From the NCBI GenBank assembly GCA_039881145.1, contig JAYKKI010000052.1, forward strand, positions 11,477,001-11,541,000: DNA of 64,000 nucleotides, given 5' to 3'. The stretch comes from Druceiella hillmani (Eukaryota > Arthropoda > Insecta > Lepidoptera > Hepialidae). Of this stretch, positions 13,116 to 25,700 are shown piece after piece. Under the pieces are notes generated by a model, which searched no databases, was not told the origin of the DNA, and was given only the letters and a program-made list of their open reading frames with translations. The position numbers were made by a program, and so were the translations under genes. Position 1 is the first letter of the stretch. Each line of letters begins with the position of its first letter.

Positions 13116-13605
13116 TAGAACGGTCAACGCATTCGAAGACATAAGAATTTATCTGCAGCGGGAGGGAAGAATAAGATGGGTTGTGTTTATTTCAAGCTAT
13201 TTCTTATTCTTTGTAAGGAAGCAGTAAATATTCTTTAGGACTCAGATTGACCATTTTACAACATGTTATAGGTCATTAGGAAGAATTTACACATTTATAC
13301 CACTAATGAATATGACCACAATTATCTCAAAAAAGTTAAAGATCGTAAAAGGGTAATACAACCAACTATTGATAAAATTCAATCTGTTGACAGAGCCCGA
13401 GAACAAAAAAATAGTAAACAAAAGGAAAAGTCAAGGTCTAGATAGTAGTCCTTTCTGCAACCTACCTCTGTCCCTGACATGTTACCATTTTCCTTTCTTC
13501 TCTGTATTTTTCACATTTTTACTTATTTTAAATTACCAGTGAAACCACAAATAGGGTTTATTAATAATTTACATTCTACTGTAGTACTTGTTTCTCTTAC
13601 TAATT

Positions 13606-13690
13606 AATTATGGTTGACTGTAAGAAATTGATCTGCTAGCAATAAGTCCACTATTTTATACATAGTTTTCTACACTTCCAGCAAAGTATT
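13606..13690 (+). repeat. LINE/SINE 3' tail fragment
   Basis: TATGGTTGACTGTAAGAAAT, then GCTAGCAATAAGTCC, matches the tail of the SINEs at 31575-31790 and, in part, 38713-38890, but without the tRNA-related head. It is most simply the 3' end of the LINE partner or a truncated SINE. Confidence 0.6.
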
Positions 13691-13905
13691 ATAAACAAAT
13701 AAATATTTTTACACTTATGAATGTACCTATATATTGTTGGAAATAAAGGGTAGATACATGACAAGTATCAATGAATCTGTGTTAGTCAACACACATTAAT
13801 TAAACTATACAAAAAGAAGTGAAATCTCATATAAAAGAAAATTCCCTGGAAAAAGAAAATTTACAGCTTTAAAAAAACTACAAAAATACATCTGTAACAA
13901 AAGGA

Positions 13906-14225
13906 CTCATTGAGACAAGTCAAACTTGACAGATTTACTGTTAGCTGCTGAGAAGTTCTTATGACCACCTCTCTTCCATCATCAGATCCTCCCAGTTACA
14001 ATACGTAACATGGAGAATAAGAAACTCATTGAAACAAGTCAAATACGATGGATTTACGGACATCCATTGAGAAGTTCCCATGATTACCTCCCTCCATCAA
14101 CAGATCCAGTTGCAATTGGTAACCGAAGGATTCATTAGAACAAGTCAAACTCAAAGGTTTACTGAAAGCTATTAAGACATTCCTAAGACCATTTCCCTCC
14201 TCCATCATCATAGCTTGATGGTACC
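13906..14225. repeat. Three degenerate tandem copies of about 105-115 bp
   Basis: Each unit starts with a CTCATTGAGACAAGTCAAAC-like block and ends with a pyrimidine-rich CTCCCTCCATCA block. Unit starts are near 13908, 14024 and 14128. The open frame on the minus strand (14026-14262) follows the repeat. Confidence 0.7.
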
Positions 14226-14339
14226 GTATTATTGTATTGTTATAAGAATTAAATAAGCTCATAATATTTTAAATTAGTACAACAATTAGATATAGGTAAA
14301 AAGTGAGTTGTAATATTTACTTACAATGTTACAAATCAA

Positions 14340-14513
14340 GCTTATAAAAAGTGCTAGGTTCCTCTTTAAGATGTAATGGAAAAGTTCCTCTTTAAGATGT
14401 AATGTAATATTGAAGAAATCTACATCATCTACACTCCTCTAGCAAAACTTGGCTGCTTTTATCTCACTACTTTTTATGGTTAACTTTTTAAAGAGGAACT
14501 TGGCCTTTTATAC
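14340..14513. mobile_element. Short foldback/MITE-like element
   Basis: The left arm TAAAAAGTGCTAGGTTCCTC-TTTAA is mirrored by TTAAAGAGGAACTTGGCC then TTTTATA on the right. The left arm is also internally duplicated (two GTTCCTCTTTAAGATGTAAT blocks from 14359 and 14384). No coding capacity. Target duplications are not clear. Confidence 0.45.
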
Positions 14514-14617
14514 AACAAGGTTTTGGTAAGAGTTTACTTTAATATTTCAGCTAGTTTCTTATTAAAATATTAATTGATATTTTTTGTACTAAGTACGTTA
14601 TTTTTTAGGGTTTCATA

Positions 14618-14857
14618 GTGAAACAAGGAACCCTTTATCATGATGCTTCAGTTAATGATTATAATTTATCAAAATCAACCAACGGGCATAACTTGCAACT
14701 GTCACTGTGGAATCGCTGGATCCATTATTTTATAGCAACGGGTCCGTCACCGGATTCACGTAATTTAATTCAACGGAAATACCCCGATAGATGGGGTGGA
14801 ATTTTGAGCATTCACACTGATCAATATCTTTATATCAACGTTGATAATAATACGTAG
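14618..14857 (+). other. Unidentified 79-codon open frame
   Basis: An open frame with balanced composition (contains WNRWIHYFIATGPSP and YPDRWGGILSIHTDQYLYIN) starts just after a TTTTTTAGGG acceptor-like sequence. It is less AT-biased than the surrounding DNA. I recognise no family. It may be a fragment of a mobile-element protein or an isolated exon; evidence is weak. Confidence 0.2.
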
Positions 14858-14859
14858 AT

Positions 14860-16520
14860 ACAAATTTATTTCTAATCGTAAAAAATGTTTCTTTAAAAAG
14901 GTATTTAAAGGTTAATTCTATTATGTAAGTCTTGTCATAAGAAATATGATGCTTACTACAAATAATCATATATTACTTTGAGTTACGAAAGTCTGACGTG
15001 GAATATAATGACGTTAAGATGCTTCTTTACCAATCTCCAATATTCAGGTGATTAGTTGTCATACAATTTCATTTGATGTTTCCATACATTCCTATAGAAT
15101 TGGTGCGTAATTGTAATTGTAATATGAATTTGGTGCGTAATTGTAGGTGAATTAATGTCGTGTTGTTGATAAACTTAACGTAATTTTTTATTATAAAGTA
15201 GCGTAATACTTTGCATCAGTCATCTCAAAATACGCCTTTTTCATGATACTTCTCAATTTGGATGACTCGTAACTATAGTAATAGATATTTTTTCTTAAAA
15301 TCCTGTCCCAATTTTTAAGATAAGGAGTGTATCTTCCTAATGACATATTATTTATGAATATGTGTTGCATACTTCTGTAGATTTATCATCTCTAATTATG
15401 CCTATAATGGCATAGATTGCATGATGGGGCCATCAGAGACAACATCGGAAGCTACCATAATATAGATTACATGTGTTTTCTATTGTTTCTGCTGTAGAAT
15501 GACCAGATTGAAATTCACAAAGCACAGTGAGTTATAGCATCAGCCATATTATCTCAATATTAACTTGTCAATAGTCAGTTTTATAAATTACATTGAAGAA
15601 TGCAGCGCACTCTGTATATACTCCACTGTAAAATGTTCTCGAGGTTCCTTAAAAAATACTCATTTAACCAACTTCACAATTTTAGATGAATTTTACAAGT
15701 AGATATTTTATATGGAGCTAGTAATGAAATCTGGCTCTAGCTTTTTAGTCTTTGCAAAGAATGTTTTTATTAGTAATAATAATTATTCAGTATTCATTTT
15801 CGTAAATATCAGAATAAAGTAAGTTATGTTTCTTTTTTATCATACTTTTAAAGTCGTCTTTCTTTATTAAAAACTTTATTACCAACACAATGTCGCTACC
15901 GGGCAACATTTTTTTAAAATTGTTGTAATAAATAAAACAATAGAGGAAATATTTATATTCTAGTTATTTTTACAGTTTATAATGCAATTAACATAACTCA
16001 ATTGAAGTAATATGGTATAGTAGGCAAAAAGTACCTGATTTATTTTGTCTTCTCGTTAGTTGACACCATGTTTACAATATTTTCACAGTTGTCACTTTTC
16101 TAAAGAACAATAATGCCAGACTTACAAACACTCGTCAACATTCATTCTAGACATACAAGACCTTACTGTAGCAATAATGGAGGGCTCAAATAAACCATTC
16201 CACATTTAAGCCACTTTTAAAAAAATTTATTAAAATCATATAGCTCCAGAGCCATATTTGGTTAAACTAATAATAATGGGTCTGGTATAAAAATTAACAA
16301 CTTCAGGATATTGAATTTGAATCATCAAAATTATAGAAAACAAAACAATTAAACAGAAGGATAAAAGTCAATATAATATTTAACTACAATTTTTTCGTCT
16401 CCATTTAATACTGTGTAGTTATTTAAGTTACCTCTCCTAAGAAGTGAAATATTTCAGGGACAATCTCTCATGTCATTAGAATTTATATTATCAATAAAAC
16501 CAAACATACGAAATTAATAC
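14860..16520. other. Intergenic stretch without a recognised gene
   Basis: AT-rich DNA between the 14.6-kb frame and the 3' end of the proteasome gene. Nothing beyond short local repeats (GGTGCGTAATTGTA twice near 15100-15145) was seen. Confidence 0.5.
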
Positions 16521-16523
16521 ATA

Positions 16524-16529
16524 TTTATT
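16524..16529 (-). terminator. Polyadenylation signal of the proteasome alpha-3 gene
   Basis: AATAAA on the minus strand, 40 bp past the stop codon at 16569-16571. Confidence 0.6.
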
Positions 16530-16568
16530 TAAACATACATCAATAATACAAAACGAGTTTCCACACAT

Positions 16569-16746
16569 TTACATATCCCCTTCATCTGAATCATCTGTAT
16601 CAGCCAGGGCTTGGCGAGCAGCCTTTTCTGCTTCGGCTGCAGCTGCTGGTGGAACGGATTCGTGGCGACCTGACGTATGTGCACCTACCCAAGATAGTTC
16701 CAGCTCAAATTGCTTGTCTTTTAATTCATCATGTACGAGGTAGATA
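16569..16746 (-). CDS. Prosalpha7: Proteasome alpha-3 exon 5
   Basis: Encodes residues 197-255: [19 protein letters not shown], then [14 protein letters not shown], an Ala-rich stretch and the acidic C-terminus ending EGDM and TAA. The acceptor (TTGACAG on the minus strand) lies just above 16746. The frame completes a split Ile codon. Confidence 0.93.
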
Positions 16747-19700
16747 CTGTCAAAAAGAACATGTGAACAACATATTGAGTACAGGCAATCGCACATAATG
16801 GATCATATGATAGTGATGAAGAGCTATAAAAAGTATTTAAAATAACATTGTTTTTATTCTAAAATGTTAGTCGTCTAGTCTTAATTTATTTGTCCATTTA
16901 TACAAATTTGACTGAAAACTTAGCAAGTAATATGTTAGATGACAAATTATTGTTACAAGATTATATCTTGCGGTCAACCATAATAAGAAGTGAAAAAATA
17001 ACAGTTATTTTTGTGGTAGATTGTAAGTCAATATTGGAAACGAATTTGCAATAAAATAAAAAAATTATATCTGCAAAGAAAATTTGAGCTAGGAATACAC
17101 ATGCAAATTTAGAAGCACGAAAGCATGCTACTTATAGCAAATGCTACACTACTTAATCGCATGATGGGCTACTTTAACGTGGGTTAGAGGGGAGTAAACT
17201 CAGAAAAAAGGTTGGATGCATTTATTGAAAGGGTGTCAGTTTTTCATCTGTTCCTTTTTCCTCTAACATTTTTTTCCAAAATTGTTTTTTACGCAAATGC
17301 TTTGGAAGAAGTAATATAATACTATTTAATTTTTTTCGTAAATGGCTCACCTCTGTTTTGGCTACCAGTATAAAAGCATGTGTATCTCAGACTGACAAAA
17401 GAATACTGCAAAAGAAATATGCTCCTAATAAAACTACTACGTTAGCCTTCAAGACTACTACGTTAATAGCTAATATATACAAAAGGAGAACATGCTATAA
17501 ATGAGCTATTAGTAGCAAACTGGCATGTATTTTAATAGTATTTGTATCCCAAGCCTTAATAATTATACCTCTGTCACATTTTACATAATGGGTTTTATTT
17601 CCAATACAACCTCGGAAAAAATCTGAATGCGGCTCAAGTTACAAAGTTTAGAGTATAATAAGTAGCAACCGATTAGGTAAGTTCTCGGGCTCTTGTATTA
17701 CTGATTCAGTTTTATGCTGACAATTTTTCTTCTTAATTAAGCACATTTAACTTATTATTATTAATAATTTTCTAATAAATTCTAATCTTTTGCAATGCAA
17801 TAAAGGTCAGAAAATGCTACACAACTTATGCTACATACTTGCATTATCAGTGTTTAAATATTAAGAATGACTTGTTACTTTTGGTACTTGAATTTATGAA
17901 TATTTATAAAATATTACCTGATTATCATGACACATAAGTATTTTGCATAGACCCCTATTTTTTTGAACAGAGAAAATCAAGTTACTTTGACTCAAAATTA
18001 TATGATAAAAGGTAAGATTTTCCATGAAAGCCACTTAAAAAATATGTTGATATGACACTTGATAAGAAAATCGAATTGCCAAACAATTACTTCGGCCATT
18101 TTTACTGTTGCATATATTAACCGTTACAGTGCCGACGAGCGCCATCGCGCTCATGCGTGTACTAACTAAATTTCCCACGAGCGTGATGGCGTTTGCAAAA
18201 TCAGTTGCTGTTTAGCGCGCGGTAGAGAAGGTGGCTCGCACGCATCGCTAATTTTTTATCTTTCTACGTGTTACATAAAGTTCAAATTATAATATTATTA
18301 GTAATTACAATATAAAAAACTATATATACTCCGAATAAGAAAATAAATTTTTATTTTTAAAATTGATTATTTCATTGAATTTAGATTTTACAACTGTATT
18401 TAGAATGACCTTCCACTCCTTTCACTATTTTATTTCGATTAATTATTTATATTCTAAATACAGTTAATATTCTATTATGCCAAAGAAGTATTTAGATTAT
18501 AGAAGAACTATTTAGTTTATAGAAGAATTTTTAATGTACGTACATAAGTACAAACACAAGTTGTTGTGTCATTTTTATAAAAATGTTATTGATTAATAGA
18601 ATTTAAGTAAAGATTCCTTTTTTCCCGTGCGGGTATTCTTCGTATATAAAGTCAAAGTTTATAATGTAGACAAATATTGTCTTTTTAGACAAAGTTATTT
18701 ATATACTATGTGGTGTATTTTCTATATATTTGCCAAACTTTTATAAACTGATTGAAAATATTTAGAAGTATTGATATATAATACTTTTTATAATATTATT
18801 TAGTATTGAAGTGGATGAAATACGATCAATTGAATGTGTACTGCATTGTTTTTGTCTGTTCACGTGTCTCTGTTAACGCATAGGTAGTACACGATACTAT
18901 TAATGTTAATTATTTTTATTTTATTAATTTTCGTATTTAAAATTTTCAACACTCACTGTAGGATTATATTAGATGCCAGCCAAACTTAATTTCTGTAGTG
19001 TGGTCTTAGCAAACGAAGTGTTTTCCTAGTCGCCTTTAAGAAAATTCAATTTTACCATGGACAATACTTAAATATATCAAACCTTTGAAGAACAAACTTT
19101 TAAGAAAGTACCGTAAGTTCAAAAACAAAAATAATTTAGCAGATAGTAAATTTTTCATCACAAACACTCTTTAGCTTTGAATCTAATTTCATTAAAATAT
19201 CTTATGTATTTTAATACTTGGAATTCTACCTAATAGGATTTTATATCATGAAATTAATATAGAAGTACACTCACATTCTTGCTGCTTCCTTGACCAAATC
19301 TTTGACCGACATTGTCGCTAGTTTCAGCTTCTCAATTTCAGTCTTTGCAGCCTGTTTCGCTTTTCCTACTGCGCATCCAAAATATGACTGAAAGTTAAAG
19401 AAATAAATTACATTAATTTTGCAGTAAAAGATTTTATAAAAAACATTAGAGGCGGATGTCTGCCGTTGCCCTGGTCCATCACAGATTGGTGTTACTATCC
19501 TGATCATTCCAGCTCCTCCACCAGTGACCTTCTATGAATCATCATCATCAGTGACTCGACAGTCTTTGATATACCCTGGCCTTCTCAAGCAGACTGTTCC
19601 AAGCCCTCCTTCTGGGCACCATGGTTGTCCAATTTGTTATGTTGAGGGTGTCGAAAACACTTCGTAGGCAGTCCGTCCATCTTAACTTGGGTCTTCCTCT

Positions 19701-22700
19701 TGAGCCAGTTGGTTTGGCCACAAAAATTTGTTTTGTCGTTCTATCTTCCTTCATTCTAATTACATGGCCAGCCCACTTCTTTAAATAAGCAATAAAGTTC
19801 CGGTATTAGTTATCCTTCTCCAAAACCCATTGTCAAAGAATCCATCAAAGATGGATCTGAATCAAACTTTTAATTATTTAAGTAGTTCTTCTATATATTG
19901 AAACAGAAGAATGAAAAGGTAATTTAATTTCTGATTTTCCTTACATTTGTCACCACTGCTCTAATATAGCATGATGGATCATGAGGAATACATGCTTATA
20001 ACCATCTTCAAAGACGAAAAGCCGTGAAAGTTTTATCCCTATTCATCCAGTAACTCTTGAGGTTAGCATCTATATGCATATAAACAAACATGTTTCTCTA
20101 ACACTGACATGTATCTGTTACATATAACAACATGTTTTTCTAAATGTTTCTCTATATTATTGTATAGATTTAAGTTTGACATATAACAAACATGTTTCTC
20201 TAACACTGACATGTTTCTGTTACATATAACAACATGTTTCTCTATATTATTGTATAGATTTAAGTTTGACATATAACAAACATGTTTCTCTAACACTGAC
20301 ATGTTTCTGTTACATATAACAACATGTTTCTCTAAATGTTTCTCTATATTATTGTATAGATTTAAGTTTGACATATAACAAACATGTGTCTCTAACACTG
20401 ACATGTTTCTGTTACATATAACAACATGTTTCTCTATATTATTGTATAGATTTAAGTTTGAAAAAACAAAAACGCACAGTCACATTCACAACAAAATGTG
20501 TGCAATGTGCATATCTAATTACATCTTAGTGTCACTTGCCTATGAAGGTAGTTTTGAGCCATTGTGTGTCAACAGAGATTTTTCTGAGAAAACATATTGC
20601 CAAAACGCCAGTCATAATGTAAATAATAACAAAGGTATAAAATTCCACATGTAAGTTCAAGATATTAAAATATCTTAAAAATATCTTAATTATTTAGAAA
20701 TGATTGTGTGTTTTCATTTTTCGTAAAGTGGTGCTACCCCTAAATGATAAAAATAATACAACATATCTCGAAGTGTGTGAGATCTTAGGTATCTAAACTA
20801 CTAACAATAGATATGACATTGTTTTTAACAAGCAAGAGAATATTGTATTTCTTTGCTGTATTTTTGAATTGATTGTAGTAAAGCTATTTATGTCTCTTTT
20901 AAAAATGTTAAATTCAAACGAAAACAACATTTAGAGTTTCCTGCAGAAGTAATAATTTTATAATGTGTTGAATTTATAGTAGGTATTTTACTACTAATAC
21001 TAGATATGACATTGTTTTTAACAAGAGAATATTGTATTGATTTGCATGGATTAAGGTTATTGAACCTGTTTAGGTTTATTAGCTTCTCATTTAAAAATGT
21101 TAAATTCAAACAAAAAACAACATCTAGACTTTCCCTGCAGAAGTAATAATTTTATAACTTATTGAATTTATAGTAGTAAGTATTTGGTAAAATTTTTATA
21201 GGTTTATTATACCAAATCATAAACGGCTAAAGTAATGGTTGTTTTTTATATGTTTATAAGGTCTGAGTGGGTACAATTATATTTCCCCGGGGTTAGGAGA
21301 TATATCCCCTGAAATCTGAATCTAACGTAACTCTTAAAAATCAAGTAACTGGCATTTAGCCGTTTGAGTGCCGATGAGCGCCTTCGTGCTCGTGCGCGTA
21401 CTAACTAAATTTGAAATCAGTTGCTGTTTAGCGCGCGGTAGAGGAGGTCACTCGCACGCATCGCTAATTTTTTATCTTTCTATGTGTTACATAAAGTTCG
21501 AATTATAATATTATTAGTAACTACAATATTACAAGGATTCAGGAAAAGAAAATTTTTAACCCATAATGTCGGAATACGAAAATAATTCAAGCGAAAATGA
21601 TCGTTTTTCAAGTTGTGAAGAAAGTGATAGTGAGAGTGACATTGTGGTGCGCTCACAATTTGGCGTAATGCAAATTTTGAGTGATAGTGATAATAGTGAC
21701 GATAACAATTATTTTGCTGATACGGAGGATGTACCGGACTGCGAAAATGAGGATGTGACCTTGATTTCAGTTTTTGTTATAATTTTTGTTCACAATATAT
21801 ATTTCCATAATTTTCTTTGTATTTTATTTTTATTAAGAAAACACCATACAAATTATTAAAATTGGATAATTTTTGGAAGAGATACAGTTTTTTTTCCAAA
21901 CAAGGGTAAATGACATCAAAAACAAAAGATTTCTTTAGCATTTTAAGCATATATGATTAAAAAACCATGGCACTAAAACAGTAAAACAAAGTTTTACCCA
22001 TAAACATATTTTATGTAACCATTTCCAAAAATTATTTGAAACTCATGGCAAATAAAAAATAATACAATGTATATTGCCATTCAAAAATTTATTATTTTAA
22101 AACAATGCAGAATCTAATTTTATCTTCAGCAGATAATTTATGTCAGATTTAAAAATGCAAGTGAATCTATACTCAACAACCACAAGTGACGTTAGAGTAG
22201 TGAATATTCTCATTCTGCAATCATTTATAAAGAAATCATTTTTCATATATTGGAATTTTCACTGTCATGAACATCCAGCTACAGTTAATCATTGACTAAT
22301 TTTTAAATAAAGGATAATAGACAATTACGTTGATACAAGTGAAATTGATACTACATTCAAAAAAAGTCAATAATTCTCAGTCTATATCTCATTTTGAATT
22401 TTGCTAGTTATAACTTTACTAACACGTACGTAAAATTGCTTAACTAATCGTAACAAAAAAATAAAAATGTGTCTACTGGCTGAATGTTGCATATTTTCTA
22501 AGACTGTATACACGCATATTGTCTTAGTGTAAAAGTGATGATACACACATATATAATATATTGTGATATATTTTGCTTGACTGGGGTCTATGAAATAAAA
22601 TATATGGGTTTATGGAAATAAATGGGAAATAGATATAATTAATAATTATAATTTATACCTATCATTTAATTGACAACAGGGTATTTGACATTTTTTTTTG

Positions 22701-25700
22701 TCCATACATCATAATTTCATGGTACAAGTTAACAGGGAGTGAAATATTTTTGATAAATCTCAAAAATCGACAGAGTTAGAATGGTTTAACTTCACATTTA
22801 GACAAAAACCACAATACTGAACTGTGACATCATTTTTCGTAATGGTCATTGTATCCTGCAAGAGCGAATGAGACAGGTCGATATTCTCAGTCTTCTTACC
22901 ATTAAATTTAACAGTTCCTAACTCGCTTACTTTTTTAACAATTTATATAATTTTTTTTATTACTGATTTTAATCAAATTATTTAATATATGGGAAAAATT
23001 GTGGTAATGATGTTGTAGATAAAGGCATATACCTCTCTAGATGTGCTTTGAAGAGTATTAAGACCAGATAGGATTAAGCCAATAAATACACATTGTGAAA
23101 AGAATTTTTAAAATATATGTTTCCATGAAACGACACGTGTCTAGAATACCTAGAATAAATACTTGCTTACCTAGAATAAATACTTGCTAGGATCAATGAT
23201 TGATCCTTTATTACCTTACTGTGGTCTGTCAGCCACGTTACCAATATTGTTTTCTTTAGTTGGGTAAAAATACTCACATAGGTAACACCACTAGGGTCCA
23301 GCATATACATTTGTGCGCCGTCGTGTTTATCCCAGGAGCCCATGACGACTGAGCATCCGTACGGTCGAACAGCACTGTAGAGTGTGTAGGCATGCATGTA
23401 CATAGCGACCCTCTCGTTAAGATATTTCAATGGAACAGGTGTACCATATTGAGACCGGTAATTTGACGCTTCAGATCTTGCTGTTTCTACAATTTGTCTC
23501 GCGTCAGATATGAGTCCTGATACTGCCTAGAATTTTACAACAATGGCTTTAATATAACTATTTTTTTATTAAACATACAGGTAAACATAAGTATAATTTT
23601 TAAACAAACAGTATCTATTTTGTAATTTTTTGGCAAAAAATATTTGCGTGGAAGGTAAGTTGGAATAATTTGTATATAAGTAACATAATTTAGAATACTA
23701 TTAAATACAATGTTAGCATCAGAATTCTGTGTTGATCATATATAATGCAATTCGGAAATACCAAATATCAGTGACTTTGTATTTCTGAGTTGCACAATAC
23801 AAGATGACGTCTTTGGGTTTAAATAGAAAAAAAAGTATATATAAAAGTTCCTTTTCTTCTTATTTTCTTAATCATTTACAAAAAGAAATGTGGTGATAGA
23901 GGTCATACAAAAAACTTGTTAATGGGTTTTCAATTTTTGATGTAATATTTTAAAGCGGATCTTTCATCAAAATAGTATACTTTCATACATTGAGAAATAA
24001 GAGCATAATGGAAAATGATATACATCGGTTTTAGATAGTGCAAGCGACACAAATTGACTCAACATATCAATAAACAGAAACCATCAGTAATTTAAGCCCA
24101 GCTTGTTACAGTTTTCTTTATACTCTTAGTCATAGTAAAGGATATATTCATCTTTATGAATTAACATGTTAAGTGCCATGGTATTAAATGCAATATGGAG
24201 GATCGTTTTCGTGGGTAGCTAAGGTAGTTCGGACAGCTGGTGTAGTCGTATTTATACATCAATAAGTAAATGCAGATTTTACAAGTGGTTTTAACCGTGA
24301 TCCTGATTATTTGTGGCTTGGTTAATTTTTTGGTATTCTTTTTTTTTCGTGTAAGTCATTGTGCTGGTGCCGTCTATAAAATTATATTTTTATTTTTTTA
24401 TTTAAGTTTTTTATTTATTTTAATAAATTTGCGCTGATATTACATTTATTTTTTTTAAACAATAGTATTTTCTCAAATATTCTAAGTATTGCTTATGGAA
24501 TATTATTGCAGTTATGTACAAGTATTTGTCGGTTAGTACTTATCTAGGATTATACTTCTATTATTTTCTATTATTTTTTTTCACAAATAAACTCTAATTC
24601 ACATGAGTTCTTACTTGTAATAAACCCTTTAGTCTTTTTTACTATTTATTTTTATAACAAAAACTTTTATTTACACAACAAAATAGAATATTGACAAGTT
24701 TCAAAAGTGTACATTTTTTTATACTGCCCTATCGTAAAAGTTTTACGGTTTTCAAATCAATGATTACATTAGGCAAGGAATCTATTGTGATGGGACAAAG
24801 TGCAAATGAGCATGCCCAATTTCTAGTGGACTTCATAATAATCAGAGTAGTCTATTGATTTGTTACACTAACTAAAGTCATTATAAGCAGACTTAAATTC
24901 ATACAAATTTATGTGAAAGCGAAAATGCTTAATGACATTAAGTCATTATAGTTTGTCAATATATTTGAAGTCATAATAAGTGAATTTCACTGTTTATCAC
25001 ATTTTTAGTGACAAAAGGTTAAGCAAAGTTGAAAAGCCTATTATTATATTTCAAAAATGTAACTGGCACGGGAAAATCTTTGTTAAATTATTTTTTTAAT
25101 AAGCAAACCATGAGCAACCTTTATAACTATTCGAGATAAAATGAGACAAAAAAACTTTTATTTCAAATAAATAAGGAAAATTATGAAAAACCTACTTACT
25201 GTAAAAGTGCTCCAACACTTATTGATTTTATTATTTCTAATAATGAATCAATGCTTGCATCAATATATAATAATATCAATAATGGATAATTACAATCTGT
25301 ACATACCATGCCAACATGTTCATCAATGTGAAATATTCTTTTATTAGCCCCAGGTTCGTACAACTTTGACGTAACTAATTTCTCTACTGCGAAAACGACA
25401 CCGTCTTTCCCTCGTAGTCCAATGACTGTCCCTGAATTCTCAACAGCTTTAACAGCATATTCCACTTGAAAGACACGACCGTCGGGGGAAAATTGTGACG
25501 CTGACAAATCGTACTGTATATGACAGAAAAGGTATAAAAATATATTTTGTTATTAATTTTTGAAGAATAATCTTCTCTACATTACAACAGACAAAAACAT
25601 TCGCGAAACAATACAACAACCAGTATTCTTATGTACGTTTCTATACACAAAACTTAGATAATCACGAATCCAAATCAAAAACGAATATTTGAAATATTGT

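Noticed and set aside
13290..13440. Charged frame YTTNEYDHNYLKKVKDRKR
   Set aside because: Short, no family recognised, and surrounded by LINE debris; not enough for a feature.
20063..20404. 113-codon minus-strand frame with repeated [13 protein letters not shown]
   Set aside because: Produced by the 102/90-bp minisatellite, whose units are both multiples of three.
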